Shown here in pieces: positions 31,541 through 42,507 of a DNA stretch of 64,000 bases (positions are counted from its first letter, which is position 1; each line of letters starts with the position of its first letter). The position numbers and the translations under genes are program-made. A model generated the notes under the pieces. The model did not search any database. It was not told the DNA's origin and saw only the letters and a program-made list of their open reading frames with translations. Origin of the DNA: Maribacter litopenaei (lineage in GTDB: Bacteria > Bacteroidota > Bacteroidia > Flavobacteriales > Flavobacteriaceae); contig NZ_CP104205.1 in NCBI RefSeq assembly GCF_025244665.1, positions 3,097,001 to 3,161,000 of the forward strand. Direction: 5' to 3'.

Positions 31541-33685
31541 TTAATTTTTTACACTGCTGGCCAGTTTTAGATTCTTAAGGTTATTCATTTTTAAGTCTTC
31601 CAAAACATTAACGGCTTCTTCAACGTATACATCCTTGGCCAAGCTTTTATGCCATCTATCTCTTTTTTCCCTTAATACAGAATCTTGGGTAAACAGTTCC
31701 TGCTCGTATTTTAAGGACTCAAAAGTCAATTTGGAATCATAGTCCGATAGATTCTTAAAATAATCGGATTGCTCCTTATCCTTCTCTTTTTCCTCTTTAT
31801 AGGTGACATAGTTTAAGGAAATCTCTGTTTCATCCTGTTCAGACTTCAACCATTTGGCGTTCTCCTCTATAAGCTTTATCTGTGGATTACTGGCCATTCG
31901 CTTTTTACTATTGGCAACCGTTTTGTCATAATCCAAATAACCATCCCAGATTTCATAGTCGGCAGGGGTAATCTTATCCCATTTCAAAGGGTTTGCTTGA
32001 TCTCGCTCCCCTAAATCAATATAACTGTATTTATCTCGGCACGACAACATCACTTTTTACACCTTCCAATTGTGTAGAACCACCATTTATTCGATAGAAT
32101 TTCTGAGTGGTCAGTTTTATGGCCCCTAAATCACCGTGCTCATTACTACGGACGATATTATCCAAAGGAATTACATTTTGTACGGTTCCCTTTCCAAAAG
32201 TTTGTTTGCTTCCTATTACAATCGCTCTTTTGTAATCCTGCATGGCAGCTGCCAATATTTCTGAGGCAGATGCTGATAGTTCATTTACGAGAACCACTAA
32301 AGGTCCGTCCCACTGTATTCTCTCATCCTTGTCGTCGTAAACTTCTTTTTGCTTGTTTCCAGATCTTACCTGTACGATTGGTCCGTCCTTTATAAAAAGA
32401 CCGGCCATTTCAACAACGGTCTTCAAAGATCCGCCACCGTTATCCCTAAGATCCAAAATAAGTCCTTCAACACCTTCTTCCTTTAAACGCTCTACTTCCT
32501 TGGCAACATCGGTTGCAGCGTTTCTTTCATTGTAATCTTCAAAATCAACGTAGAATTTTGGAAGGTTTATAATTCCAAATTTTTCATCCCCTCTAATGAT
32601 GTTAGCAGATTTTGCATAAGATTCTTCCAATTCTACCACATCCCTGGTCAAGGATATTTCCTCCAGTGAACCATCTACCTTTCTAACAATTAAATCAACG
32701 ATAGTTCCTTCGGATCTTTGATCAATTTAATTGCATCATCCAGGCGCATCCCAACAATATTTATGGGCTCCTCGCCATTTTGACCAACTTTGATAATTTC
32801 ATCACCTACTTCCAATCGTTGATCTCTCCAAACCGGACCTCCGGAAATGATTTCTACTATTTTGGCTCCTTCCGGTTTTTTCTGTAACCTAGCACCGATC
32901 CCTTCGAATTTTCCGGACATATTCATATCGAACTTTTCCTTGTCATCCGGGGCAAAATAATAGGTATGGGGGTCAAACTCGTCCACGATGGTATTGATAT
33001 ACTGTACAAACCAATCTTTACGCTCTAGGTCATCAACAAAATCGAAAAACTCATCCAAAGTAGCTTCTGTGGATTTTCTTGATTCTATTTCAGCTTCTTC
33101 AGGGGTATGCGCACTATGATCGTGGTCATCCGCCACAGCCTCCTCTATTGATTTTTCCGCATGGGAGATTTTTGAATCATATGTACCGAGAGTCGCATAC
33201 TTCAACTGCTTCCTCCATCGTTCCTTTAATTCATCCCTATCGGAGGCAAAAGGCTCTTCGTCATATTTTATACTGATACTTTCATTTTCCGTGTAGTCAA
33301 AAGGCTTTTCTAATACTTCTTTATATATATTCTTGGCATCGCCCATTCTTTGAATCAATCTTTCATATACCAAGTTAAAGAATGAAATATCCGTGTTCTT
33401 GATTTGATCGTCAATTTGAAATTTGTATTGTTCGAAATCGGCGATGTCCGAAGCTAAAAAATATCTTTTTGTAGGATCGAGTACATCAATAAAGTCCTCA
33501 AAAACACTTACTGAAAAATCATCGTTGATATCCTTTGGCTCGTAATGTCCTTTTTCCAATACATAGGTAATGAGGTCTAATAATAATTTATCCTTATCGT
33601 CATTATCAAAGGACTTATTGGTGAAACTGCAGGAAGCTACAGCTACCAGCATCACCGTAAGAACATATGCTAAATTTCTTTTCAT
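31541..33685 (-). CDS. S41 tail-specific protease, lipoprotein (two frame breaks)
   Basis: Prc/Tsp-type periplasmic serine protease. Start taken at 33685 (MKRNLAYVLTVMLVAVASCS), a lipoprotein signal with lipobox VASC; the open frame upstream adds only nine residues. A PDZ domain is seen at GIGARLQKKPEGAKIVEI. The S41 catalytic core has GLILDLRDNGGG and the Ser/Lys dyad in ELSASASEILAAAMQDY...SKQTFGKGTVQ. A helical C-terminal domain follows. Frame breaks at 32034-32040 (one extra base) and 32709-32714 (one missing) both restore CCAGA. Corrected length is 714 residues, close to E. coli Prc (682). Stands alone, with surE divergent. Confidence 0.92.
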
Positions 33686-33874
33686 AAATATATTTTTAAA
33701 TCTAATTTTCAAAACCTTAGAATTTGAAGATTATGTGTGCAACTTTTATGTCGAAATCCTCTAAGATAAAGAAAAAACCATGCCAATTAGGAGGCGGGGA
33801 ATTAATTTTTTGTTAAACGACCCAATCGGCAAATCCTATTTAAAAACGTATTTTTACCCTAGAAAGTATATGCC

Positions 33875-34651
33875 ATGGGAAAACCTTTGATATTGGTAAC
33901 CAATGATGATGGGATTACCGCCCCCGGGCTTAGAGCATTGGTCTCCTACATGAAGGAAATAGGTGATGTTGTAGTAGTAGCCCCGGACAGCCCCCAATCC
34001 GGCATGGGACATGCCATTACCTTGGATAGCACCCTATATTCAAAAAAAATGCAAGTGGACCTCAGTCATACCGGAACAGAAGAATACAGCTGTAGTGGTA
34101 CCCCTGCAGATTGTGTAAAACTAGGGCTTCAAGAACTATTGGAAAGAAAGCCCGATATCTGTGTAAGTGGAATCAACCATGGCTCTAACTCCTCGATAAA
34201 CGTAATCTATTCAGGTACAATGAGTGCTGCCATCGAAGCAGGAATAGAAGGGATTCCGGCCATAGGATTTTCATTATGTGACTACAATTGGGATACAGAT
34301 TTTTCACCTGCAGAAGTTTATGTTAAGAACATAGTGGGCGAGGCACTTACTTGTGGAATTCCAAAAGGAGTGGTTCTCAACGTAAACATACCCAAACTGC
34401 CAAAGCAGGAGTTAAAGGGAATAAAAGTATGCCGGCAGGCAAAGGCCAACTGGAAAGAGAAATTCGATAAAAGAACAAACCCAATGGGCAAGGATTACTA
34501 TTGGTTGACTGGCGAATTCGAGCTTTTGGACAAAGGGGAGGATACGGATGAATGGGCCTTGGCGAACGGGTATATTTCCGTAGTGCCTACCCAATTCGAC
34601 CTTACTGCACATCATGCCATACAGGACATAAACAATTGGAATTTGAAATGA
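33875..34651 (+). CDS. surE: 5'/3'-nucleotidase SurE
   Basis: Survival protein E, a metal-dependent nucleotide and exopolyphosphate phosphatase. 258 residues. Starts MGKPLILVTNDDGITAPGL with the metal-binding Asp pair, then APDSPQSGMGHAIT, CSGTPADCVKLG and SGINHGSNSSINVIYSGTM. Unbroken. The stop overlaps the ATG of the next gene by 4 nt, forming an apparent surE - small membrane protein - lpxB operon. Confidence 0.95.
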   Translation: MGKPLILVTNDDGITAPGLRALVSYMKEIGDVVVVAPDSPQSGMGHAITLDSTLYSKKMQVDLSHTGTEEYSCSGTPADCVKLGLQELLERKPDICVSGINHGSNSSINVIYSGTMSAAIEAGIEGIPAIGFSLCDYNWDTDFSPAEVYVKNIVGEALTCGIPKGVVLNVNIPKLPKQELKGIKVCRQAKANWKEKFDKRTNPMGKDYYWLTGEFELLDKGEDTDEWALANGYISVVPTQFDLTAHHAIQDINNWNLK

Positions 34652-34932
34652 ACATAAAAAAAGAACTCTTGATCGGATTTTTGGTGGGCATTATAGCCAA
34701 TAGCGTGGGCACTTTGGCCTATATCATTCTATTTTCAGATCTAAGTATTTCAGAGACCTACAAAGCCGCTGTTTCCCAAGGACATGTAGGTAGTCTCTTG
34801 GCACTGGGTGCCATCTTTAACCTGATTGCTTTTTTTGGTTTTTTGAGAATAAAGAGGGACAACCGTGCCAAGGGGGTTCTTATAGCTACTATCCTTACCG
34901 CTTTGGTCATTCTGTACTACAAAGTTTTCTAG
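34648..34932 (+). CDS. Small three-helix membrane protein between surE and lpxB
   Basis: 94 residues from the ATG overlapping the surE stop; the longer open frame reaching into surE is not used. Three hydrophobic helices (about 6-28, 45-66 and 73-92) separated by short basic loops (KIKRDNRAKG-type). I do not recognise the family. It is one nucleotide before lpxB, so it is translationally tied to lipid A synthesis, but no activity can be assigned. Confidence 0.75.
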   Translation: MNIKKELLIGFLVGIIANSVGTLAYIILFSDLSISETYKAAVSQGHVGSLLALGAIFNLIAFFGFLRIKRDNRAKGVLIATILTALVILYYKVF

Positions 34933-34933
34933 A

Positions 34934-36052
34934 ATGAAATACTACATTATCGCGGGCGAAGCTTCCGGAGACCTTCATGGATCCAATTTGATCAAGGCTA
35001 TAAAGGTGGAAGACCCGGAAGCTCATGTGCGTTGTTGGGGAGGAGATTTAATGAAGGAGGCCGGCGGAACGTTGGTAAAACACTATAAGCAAATGGCCTT
35101 TATGGGTTTTTTGGAGGTATTGATGAATCTCAATACCATATTCAAAAACATTGCATTTTGTAAAACCGATATTAAAAATTCCGCCCCGGACATCATCGTT
35201 TTTATAGATTATTCAGGTTTTAACCTGCGAATTGCAAAATGGGCCAAAGAGAATGGTTATAGAACCAACTATTACATTTCTCCTCAAATATGGGCATCTA
35301 GGGAAGGAAGAATTGAAAAGATAAAGAGGGATATTGATGCGATGCACGTCATTTTACCTTTTGAAAAGGAATTCTATGAAGGTAAGCACCAGTATCCGGT
35401 AAATTTTGTAGGCCATCCTTTAATTGATGCTATCTCCATGCGCGCAGAGATAGACGAATCAACCTTTAGGAAATCATTTAGGCTAGATGAGCGCAAACCT
35501 ATAATAGCCTTATTACCAGGAAGTAGAAAACAGGAGGTACAAAAAATGCTTTCCATAATGTTGTCAATTACCGAAGATTTTCCCGACTATGAATTTGTGA
35601 TTGCAGGCGCTCCTAGTTTGGAAACCGAATTTTACCAACCCTTTCTAGAAGGTCAAAATGTGAAAATGGTAAAAAATAAAACGTACGATTTGCTATCCTT
35701 TGCAACCGCCGCCTTGGTAACCAGCGGGACCGCCACTTTGGAAACCGCTCTATTTGGTGTTCCGCAAGTGGTTTGCTATAAGGCCAATTGGGTTTCCTAT
35801 CAAATTGCCAAAAGGATTATTACCTTGGAATACATTTCATTGGTAAACCTCATCATGAAAAAGGAAGTTGTAAAAGAACTTATTCAGAACGACTTAAACA
35901 CTGAACGGCTAAAAAAGGAACTAACCGCAATACTAACTGGTAAAAAAAGAGAGGAAATCCTCATCGAATATACCGAACTTCGACAAAAATTGGGAGGAGT
36001 AGGCGCCAGTAAGAAAGCTGCAGCTTTGATTGTGGCAAATGCCAAATCCTAA
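34934..36052 (+). CDS. lpxB: Lipid-A-disaccharide synthase
   Basis: Joins UDP-diacylglucosamine and lipid X to make the lipid A disaccharide at the inner membrane. 372 residues. GT19 motifs: AGEASGDLHGSNLIKA at the N-terminus, YISPQIWASREGRI, FVGHPLIDAI, ALLPGSRKQEV and the late TSGTATLETALFGVPQVVCYK. Unbroken. It follows the small membrane gene by one nucleotide. Confidence 0.96.
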   Translation: MKYYIIAGEASGDLHGSNLIKAIKVEDPEAHVRCWGGDLMKEAGGTLVKHYKQMAFMGFLEVLMNLNTIFKNIAFCKTDIKNSAPDIIVFIDYSGFNLRIAKWAKENGYRTNYYISPQIWASREGRIEKIKRDIDAMHVILPFEKEFYEGKHQYPVNFVGHPLIDAISMRAEIDESTFRKSFRLDERKPIIALLPGSRKQEVQKMLSIMLSITEDFPDYEFVIAGAPSLETEFYQPFLEGQNVKMVKNKTYDLLSFATAALVTSGTATLETALFGVPQVVCYKANWVSYQIAKRIITLEYISLVNLIMKKEVVKELIQNDLNTERLKKELTAILTGKKREEILIEYTELRQKLGGVGASKKAAALIVANAKS

Positions 36053-36121
36053 TTCAAATCAATCCATTACAAAATAATTCTATAATTTTGATGTTCAAGT
36101 AAGAGATACTACTTGAAACCA

Positions 36122-36698
36122 ATGCGCTATTTTTCCATATTTCTGTTACTTTTTTTCATGGCCAGTTGTGGCAGTTCCAAAAAAAAGTTAAGCTCTACAG
36201 AACGCACCATATCCGTTGCCGCCGCGGATGAAGAGCGCAGAAATGATACTTCGAATGAGGCAAAGGATTCACCAAATGTATCGAACTCTCTTGAAATTCC
36301 TAGAGGATATGTCTCAAAAGCCGACGATATAATCAATACCGCGTTAACATTTTCTCAGTATCCGTTATAAATACGGTGGTACCACCGGAAAGGGTATGGA
36401 TTGCTCCGGACTGCTATACGTTTCTTTTAGTGAGCATGATGTTGAGCTTCCAAGAACCTCCAGTAGAATGGCAGAAAGAGGCAAAAGAATCAGGGTCAAG
36501 GATATTGAAAAAGGAGATCTTCTTTTTTTTAAAACCACTAGAGGTTCAAAGCGTATCAATCATGTGGGAATGGTAGTTACGGTGGATGATGATGAAATAA
36601 AATTTATTCATGCTTCTACCTCAAGGGGGGTAACCGTATCTTCGTTACGGGACGGTTTTTGGAACCAGGCTTTCGTAAAAGCCACTAGAATATTATAG
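36122..36698 (+). CDS. NlpC/P60-family lipoprotein peptidase (one frame break)
   Basis: Probable cell-wall endopeptidase. Signal with lipobox MASC (MRYFSIFLLLFFMASCGSS), then a disordered Ser/Lys-rich linker. The NlpC/P60 domain has the catalytic Cys in GMDCSGLLYVSF and His in NHVGMVV, followed by IKFIHASTSRGV. The frame breaks at 36353-36360, where TCTGG appears as TCTCAG, a substitution plus an insertion. Restored, it reads TFSGIRYKYGGTTGKG and gives 191 residues. A TTG at 36113 is an alternative start. Ends one nucleotide before comEC. Confidence 0.88.
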
Positions 36699-36699
36699 C

Positions 36700-38717
36700 A
36701 TGAAATTGCTGGCGTATGCATCGATTAAGCTTACGCTTCTACTAATACTAGGAATCCTCATAGGATATACCTTTCAAATACCAATTAAATATTGCTTTGG
36801 TTTTTTATTGTGCTGCTTTGCGATATTGGGATATTTTTTCATTAGAAAAGCCGACAAAACTCTAAAGTTTAAACTAGTAGCGGGTATAACTGTAATTTTC
36901 ATAGGAATGTTTTCCTTCCTACAATCCCAGTCGATACAGTATGATCATTATTTCAAGAAAGTTCAAAAAACCGAATTCCCTCTGCTTCAGGTCAAAATAA
37001 CGGATGTACTAAAACCTAATGCATTCTCGCAAAATTACGTAGCCGAAGTGTTAATGGCAGATGGTAAGAAAACAATTGGAAAGATTCTTATAAATCAGTC
37101 TACAGACAGTATTCACAATACATTTCAGGTGGACGATGAGCTTTTCATAAAATCAAAAATATCACCTATTAACCCACCACTAAACCCCCATCAATTTAAC
37201 TTTAAAGAGTACATGGGGCACCTAGGAGTCCACCATTCTTTAAAGCTCAGCTTGGAGAACTTCACCGTATTGCCAAACCCATCCAAGACCTTAATCGGTT
37301 ATGCACAGCAAGTACGCTCCAATATCATTAAAAAGTTAGAAAATGAAGATTTTGGAAGGGAGCAATTATCAATTATACGGGCCCTGCTTTTAGGTGAACG
37401 GACGACTATCTCGGAGGATACTTATTCCAACTATGTAGATGCCGGTGCGGTACATATATTGGCAGTCTCCGGACTTCATGTCGGAATTTTGTTGATGCTT
37501 ATCCAATTTGTACTGAGACCATTGAACCGTCTTCCATACGGCAAAAAAATAGTATTGTTCCTAACGTTGATCTTACTCTGGGCATTTGCTTTTATAGCCG
37601 GCCTTTCGCCCTCAATTATCCGTGCCTGTGCCATGTTCACTTTTGTTGCCTATGCCATGTACATGAACAGGCCTTCAAATAGCTTCAATATTTTGGCCTT
37701 GTCCATGTTCTTTATATTATTGGTAATTAATCCCAATTTATTGTTTCAGGTGGGTTTTCAGATGAGCTATGCCGCAGTGTTCGCCATAGTTTGGATCTAC
37801 CCCTTATTACAAAAATGGTGGTTTCCAAAGAATAGAATAATAAGATATCTATGGCAATTGCTATCGGTTAGTATCGCTGCCCAATTAGGTGTTTTGCCCA
37901 TCAGCCTATTCTATTTTCACCAATTTCCAGGGTTGTTCTTCATATCAAACCTATTGATTGTACCCTTTTTAGGGTTGATACTTGGGATGGGTATGATCAT
38001 TATAGTATTATCCTTAGTAGAAAAGTCATCAAGTTCGTTGATTTGGATGTATAATGAAGTTATTGGGCTTATGAATAAAATTGTTTCTTGGGTAGCAAAC
38101 CAGGAAACTTTTCTTTTTAAATCCATTTCCTTTGATGAAATGCAATTGACCTTAGGGTATCTTGTAATAGGTTCACTGGTATTCGCTTTCTCCAAAACAA
38201 ATTATAGACGCATTATGTTGTTTTTGGGTTTCCTTTTGATGTTCCAAACTTACACGATTTATAAAGAATTTGAAGCAGGCAGTAAAAGTGAAACTATCAT
38301 ATTGCATCAAGTAAAAAATTCTGTGCTATTTGATAAAAACGGCAATATGTTGAAGGTTCTTACAGTGGACTCCACGAGATTAAAACGATTAGTAGATAAT
38401 TATATCGTTCAAGAACGCATCGACCAAACCCGATACCTTCCAGTTAAAAACAGTTATTTGATATATGACAAGTCCCTACAAATAATCGATAGCGCAGGAG
38501 TTTACCTGCCGACGAATACAAATACCATATTTCTACTTACGAAATCTCCCAAAATAAATCGGAACGTTTTATTCAAGAAGCTAATCCTAAAGAAATTATT
38601 GCGGATGGCAGCAACTACCCTAGTTTTATCGCAAACTGGAAACAAACTTGTTTACAATATAAAATCCCATTTCATTATACAGGTGAAATGGGATTTTACA
38701 GATTAAACTTGGATTGA
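36700..38717 (+). CDS. comEC: ComEC/Rec2-family DNA-uptake channel protein (one frame break)
   Basis: Inner-membrane channel thought to pass single-stranded DNA during natural transformation. N-terminal helices and DUF4131 region (about 1-180), then the competence domain with LLGERTTISEDTYSNYVDAGAVHILAVSGLHVGIL and many membrane helices up to about 520. There is no full C-terminal metallo-beta-lactamase domain, only a short soluble tail. The frame breaks at 38559-38563 (TTCCAGAT seen as TTCCGAT). Restored, the tail reads NLERFIQEANPKEIIADGSN and ends at 38717 with 672 residues, instead of at 38706. An NlpC-lipoprotein gene is one nucleotide upstream. Confidence 0.9.
38661..38697. terminator. 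Terminator hairpin inside the 3' end of comEC
   Basis: A perfect 14-bp stem (AAAATCCCATTTCA at 38661-38674, TGAAATGGGATTTT at 38684-38697) with a 9-nt loop. It lies wholly within the comEC coding sequence, whose stop is at 38717, and just beyond the stop of the convergent peptide transporter gene at 38719. Both strands end in T-rich sequence, so it can act in both directions. Confidence 0.7.
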
Positions 38718-38718
38718 A

Positions 38719-40107
38719 CTAATGGTCGGCAAGTTCGAAGTCTTCGGCTTCTTCATCCGAAATTTTTGATTCTCCATCCTCTGCTCCGTGAGCCAATCTT
38801 TTTAATGGTTTGAGCATAAGAATTACCAAAAGGCCAATTAATGTCCAAATAACGGCGATACCTGTAAATATTTCAAATTCCCCAAGTTCTTGGGAAGCCT
38901 GTCCTATTAAGCCAGCAACCTTGTTTCCCAATCCGGTAGCCGCCCAATAAAGACCCATAATTATGGAAGCATATTTTAACGGGGCCAACTTAGTAATATA
39001 GGATAATGAAACCGGTGAGGCACATAATTCACCAATAGTATGTAATAGGTAAGCCAAAATCAACCAATACATTGCTGAAGAACCATTGGCCTCATACTCA
39101 AGGGATGCTGCACTCATAAAACCAAATCCTAAGGCCATAATGATCAATCCAACAGCAATTTTAAACATAGAGGAAGATTCCCTTCCCTTTTTTCGCCACT
39201 TTAACCAAAAGGCACCAACCGCAGTTGCTAATGTTATTATAAAAAATGAATTAACTGATTGAAAAACAGAGGCAGGAATTTCGAACAAACCAAAAAAGTT
39301 TCTATCCGTTTTCTGCGAGGCATATAAATTCATTAGCCCTCCAGCTTGTTCGAAAGCGGCCCAAAATAAGATGATCAATAGAAATGAAATCAGTAATACT
39401 TTAATTCGATCCTTTTCTATACTTGTTAAAGGCCTATCAAGAATCTCCCGGTCCTTTTCATTTTTTCTACTTATCAGGTTTCCTACGTTGGTCAGGTATT
39501 TTTGTCCCCGGATGTATACCGCCTGGCCTAAAAACATTCCGATTGCAGCCAATCCAAAACCATAGTGCCAATTTATATTTTCACCTACATAACCACATAC
39601 TATCGGAGCCAGGAATCCCCCAATATTAATTCCCATATAAAAGATATAAAAACCAAGGTCCCTACGCTCGTCTTTTTGCTTATACAAACCACCTACCATT
39701 GACGAAATATTTGGTTTTAAACAGCCCACACCCAATATGATGAAAAGACAACCAATATAAAAAGTGGTTTCTGAATTAAGTGCCAATACCGCGTGACCAA
39801 TACACAAAAGAATACCACCGAGCATTACCGTTTTCTTTTGCCCTAAAAGTCTATCGGCAATCCATCCTCCGGGTATGGATGACACATAAACGAGCATGGT
39901 ATACCAACCATATAATGCCAATGCTTCATCATTTGACCATCCAAAACCTGCATTGCTGGAAGTAGTTTCCGCTACTAAAAACAAGGTAAATAATGCCCTC
40001 ATTCCATAGTATGAGAACCTTTCCCACATTTCGGTAAAAAACAGAATATAAAGTCCTACTGGGTGTCCAAATAATTCTTTCTTATGTGCGGGTTTAGCGT
40101 ATGCCAT
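38719..40107 (-). CDS. POT/PTR2-family proton-dependent oligopeptide transporter
   Basis: 462 residues, about twelve membrane helices. The POT signature ExxERFxYYG is present as EMWERFSYYGMRALF near residue 28. FYMGINIGGFLAPIVCGYVGE is the second family motif, followed by AFEQAGGLMNLYASQ. It imports di- and tripeptides with protons. It is transcribed just after the DPP4-like peptidase (27 nt), which releases dipeptides, so the two likely form one peptide-use unit. Confidence 0.93.
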   Translation of the reverse strand: MAYAKPAHKKELFGHPVGLYILFFTEMWERFSYYGMRALFTLFLVAETTSSNAGFGWSNDEALALYGWYTMLVYVSSIPGGWIADRLLGQKKTVMLGGILLCIGHAVLALNSETTFYIGCLFIILGVGCLKPNISSMVGGLYKQKDERRDLGFYIFYMGINIGGFLAPIVCGYVGENINWHYGFGLAAIGMFLGQAVYIRGQKYLTNVGNLISRKNEKDREILDRPLTSIEKDRIKVLLISFLLIILFWAAFEQAGGLMNLYASQKTDRNFFGLFEIPASVFQSVNSFFIITLATAVGAFWLKWRKKGRESSSMFKIAVGLIIMALGFGFMSAASLEYEANGSSAMYWLILAYLLHTIGELCASPVSLSYITKLAPLKYASIIMGLYWAATGLGNKVAGLIGQASQELGEFEIFTGIAVIWTLIGLLVILMLKPLKRLAHGAEDGESKISDEEAEDFELADH

Positions 40108-40134
40108 AATATTTTGGTTTGGTTAATTGGTCGG

Positions 40135-42301
40135 TTATAAATTTTCCTTTACAAAGTTTGTCATCTTGTTAAATAGATGGACTCGAGTGTTTCCTCCATA
40201 AATCCCGTGGTTTTTATCTCGGGTAAATGCCCCATTCAAATTGTTTGTTGGCTTGTACCAGGGCCTCTATCATTCGCATGGTATTCTGTACATGAACATT
40301 GTCATCACCCGAACCATGGATCAATAAAAAATCACCTTGCAACAATTCCGGATAATTAAAAGGAGAATTGTCGTCATATCCACTTGGATTTTCCTCCGGC
40401 GTTCTCATAAAGCGTTCCGTATAAATGGTATCATAAAAACGCCACGAGGTTACAGGAGCCACGGCTATGGCCATCTCAAAAGTATCATTACCCTTTAGCA
40501 AGGAATTGGTGGCCATATGACCTCCAAAACTCCATCCCCAAATTCCGGTTCTATTTGAATCAATATAAGGTCTTTCACTTAATTTTTTGGCTGCGGCTAT
40601 CTGATCTTCCGTTTCATACTTTACTAAATTCAAATAGGTGACCTTTTTAAAGTCCCTTCCCTTATATCCTGTACCCCTGCCATCTACACAAGCAACAATA
40701 TAGCCTTCTGCAGCTAACAACTGATGCCAATAATCCCTAGTATTGTACCATGTATTACTTACACTTTGGGAACCGGAACCACTATATTGGTACATCAACA
40801 AAGGATACTTTTTGGAGGCATCAAAATCCTGGGGTTTTATCAAGTACATATTTAGGTCGTTCCCATTAATATTGATGGTCGAGAATTCTTTCGGATTAAT
40901 GATATACCCTTCCAATTTCTTCAACAAGTCAGTATTATCCTTTATATCCTTCAATTTCTTCCCCGTTAATGCCTTATGCAACGTGTAGACAGGTGGGGTG
41001 GTAGCATTGGAAAACGTATTAATGAAGTAACTGAAATCGGTACTGAACGATGCACTATTCGTACCTTTATCGACTGTCAGGCCCCTTTTGTTTTTGCCAT
41101 CACTTTCCACGCTATATACCCCTCTATTTATAGAGCCATTTTCCGTGGATTGATAATATACCTTATCCTCATTTTGATCATATCCATAGTATCGGGTAAC
41201 CTCCCAATTCCCTTTGGTGATTTGATTCATGAGTTCTCCATCGGAATTATATAGATATATATGGTTCCAACCATCCTTTTCGCTCGTCCAAATAAAACTG
41301 TCGTCTGCCAAGAATGTAAGATTGTCGGTAATGTCCACATAGGCCTCATCTGTCTCCTGCAATAATAGGCGAACGGCATTAGTACCGGCATTAACCTCGT
41401 GCAGCCTTAAATCGTTTTGATGCCTATTAATAGTTTGAACGCTCAAATAGTTTGGATTGTTCATCCATTTTATTCTAGGTATATAATAAGGGTCTCCCAA
41501 ATCAACTTTAGAAATTGTTCCATTGAGAACATCCAATAAGTGAAGACTTACCAACGCATTGTCCTCTCCCGCTTTTGGATATTTAAACACATTTTGGGAG
41601 GGATACTTTTCGACACCGTACATATCCATAGAAAATTCAGGTACATTGGTCTCGTCAAATCTTAAAAAAGCGATTTTAGTTCCATCGCTGTTCCATTCAA
41701 ATGCACGTACAAAAGCGAACTCCTCTTCGTAAACCCAATCCGTAATACCATTAATAATTCTATTTTTTTTACCATCCATGGTGACCTGTTTCGTAGTACC
41801 CGTACTCAAATCCATGATATAAAGATTATTTTCCTTTACGTAAGCCACTAGTTTACCATTTGGTGACAATGCCGGTTCCTGAATCTTTTCCGAACTAATT
41901 TGGGTAAGGGTTTTCGATTGAATATCAAAGACGTAAAAAATACCTAATGTAGACCTCCTAAAGATAGATTCTACCTCTGTAGCCAATAAAACCTTGGATT
42001 CATCCTGACTAAATTCGTAAGAGGAAAAATTTTCTACTCCTTCTAAGTCATTTGATGTCACTATAGTTTCTACTTTATCCAGGGTTTTATAATCATATTT
42101 ATCTATCGAAGAAACCTTTCTTGCCGAATCAAAATTCAATACAGTATACTGCTTGCCATTGTTCATGGAACGAAGTACGTCAAGACCTTGTGTGCTAAAG
42201 GTACCCGAATAAATTTCTTCTACAGAAATATTTTTTTGTTGAGCCCGAACAGTAGATAGAAAACCTATCAAACAAAGTGCAAGAATGTAAAATTTTCGCA
42301 T
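40135..42301 (-). CDS. Dipeptidyl peptidase IV-like S9 peptidase (one frame break)
   Basis: Prolyl-oligopeptidase family protein. Signal peptide (ALCLIGFLSTVRAQ), an N-terminal beta-propeller (about 60-440), then an alpha/beta hydrolase: nucleophile GIWGWSFGGHMA, Asp in GSGDDNVHVQN, His in DKNHGIYGG. DPP4 enzymes remove X-Pro dipeptides in the periplasm. The frame breaks at 40217-40223 (one extra base at CCCAGAT). Without the fix the catalytic His is lost and the protein stops at IYPR; with it, the gene runs to 40135 and 721 residues. Paired with the POT transporter downstream. Confidence 0.93.
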
Positions 42302-42507
42302 GAAATGATCAAATTTGTTAAATTCTCCAAGTTTACCACTAATTCTCTAAAAAACCTCGATTTCCTTTTAAAAAGACCCCAACTTTAACGATGTATTCAC
42401 GTTCACAAACATTATTCCCAATATCATTATCTTTATTGCTTAATTACCATTTTTAGGGTCTTTTTAAAGACTCTAATAGACCGTCTTTACTCAAGAAACC
42501 TAGAAAA

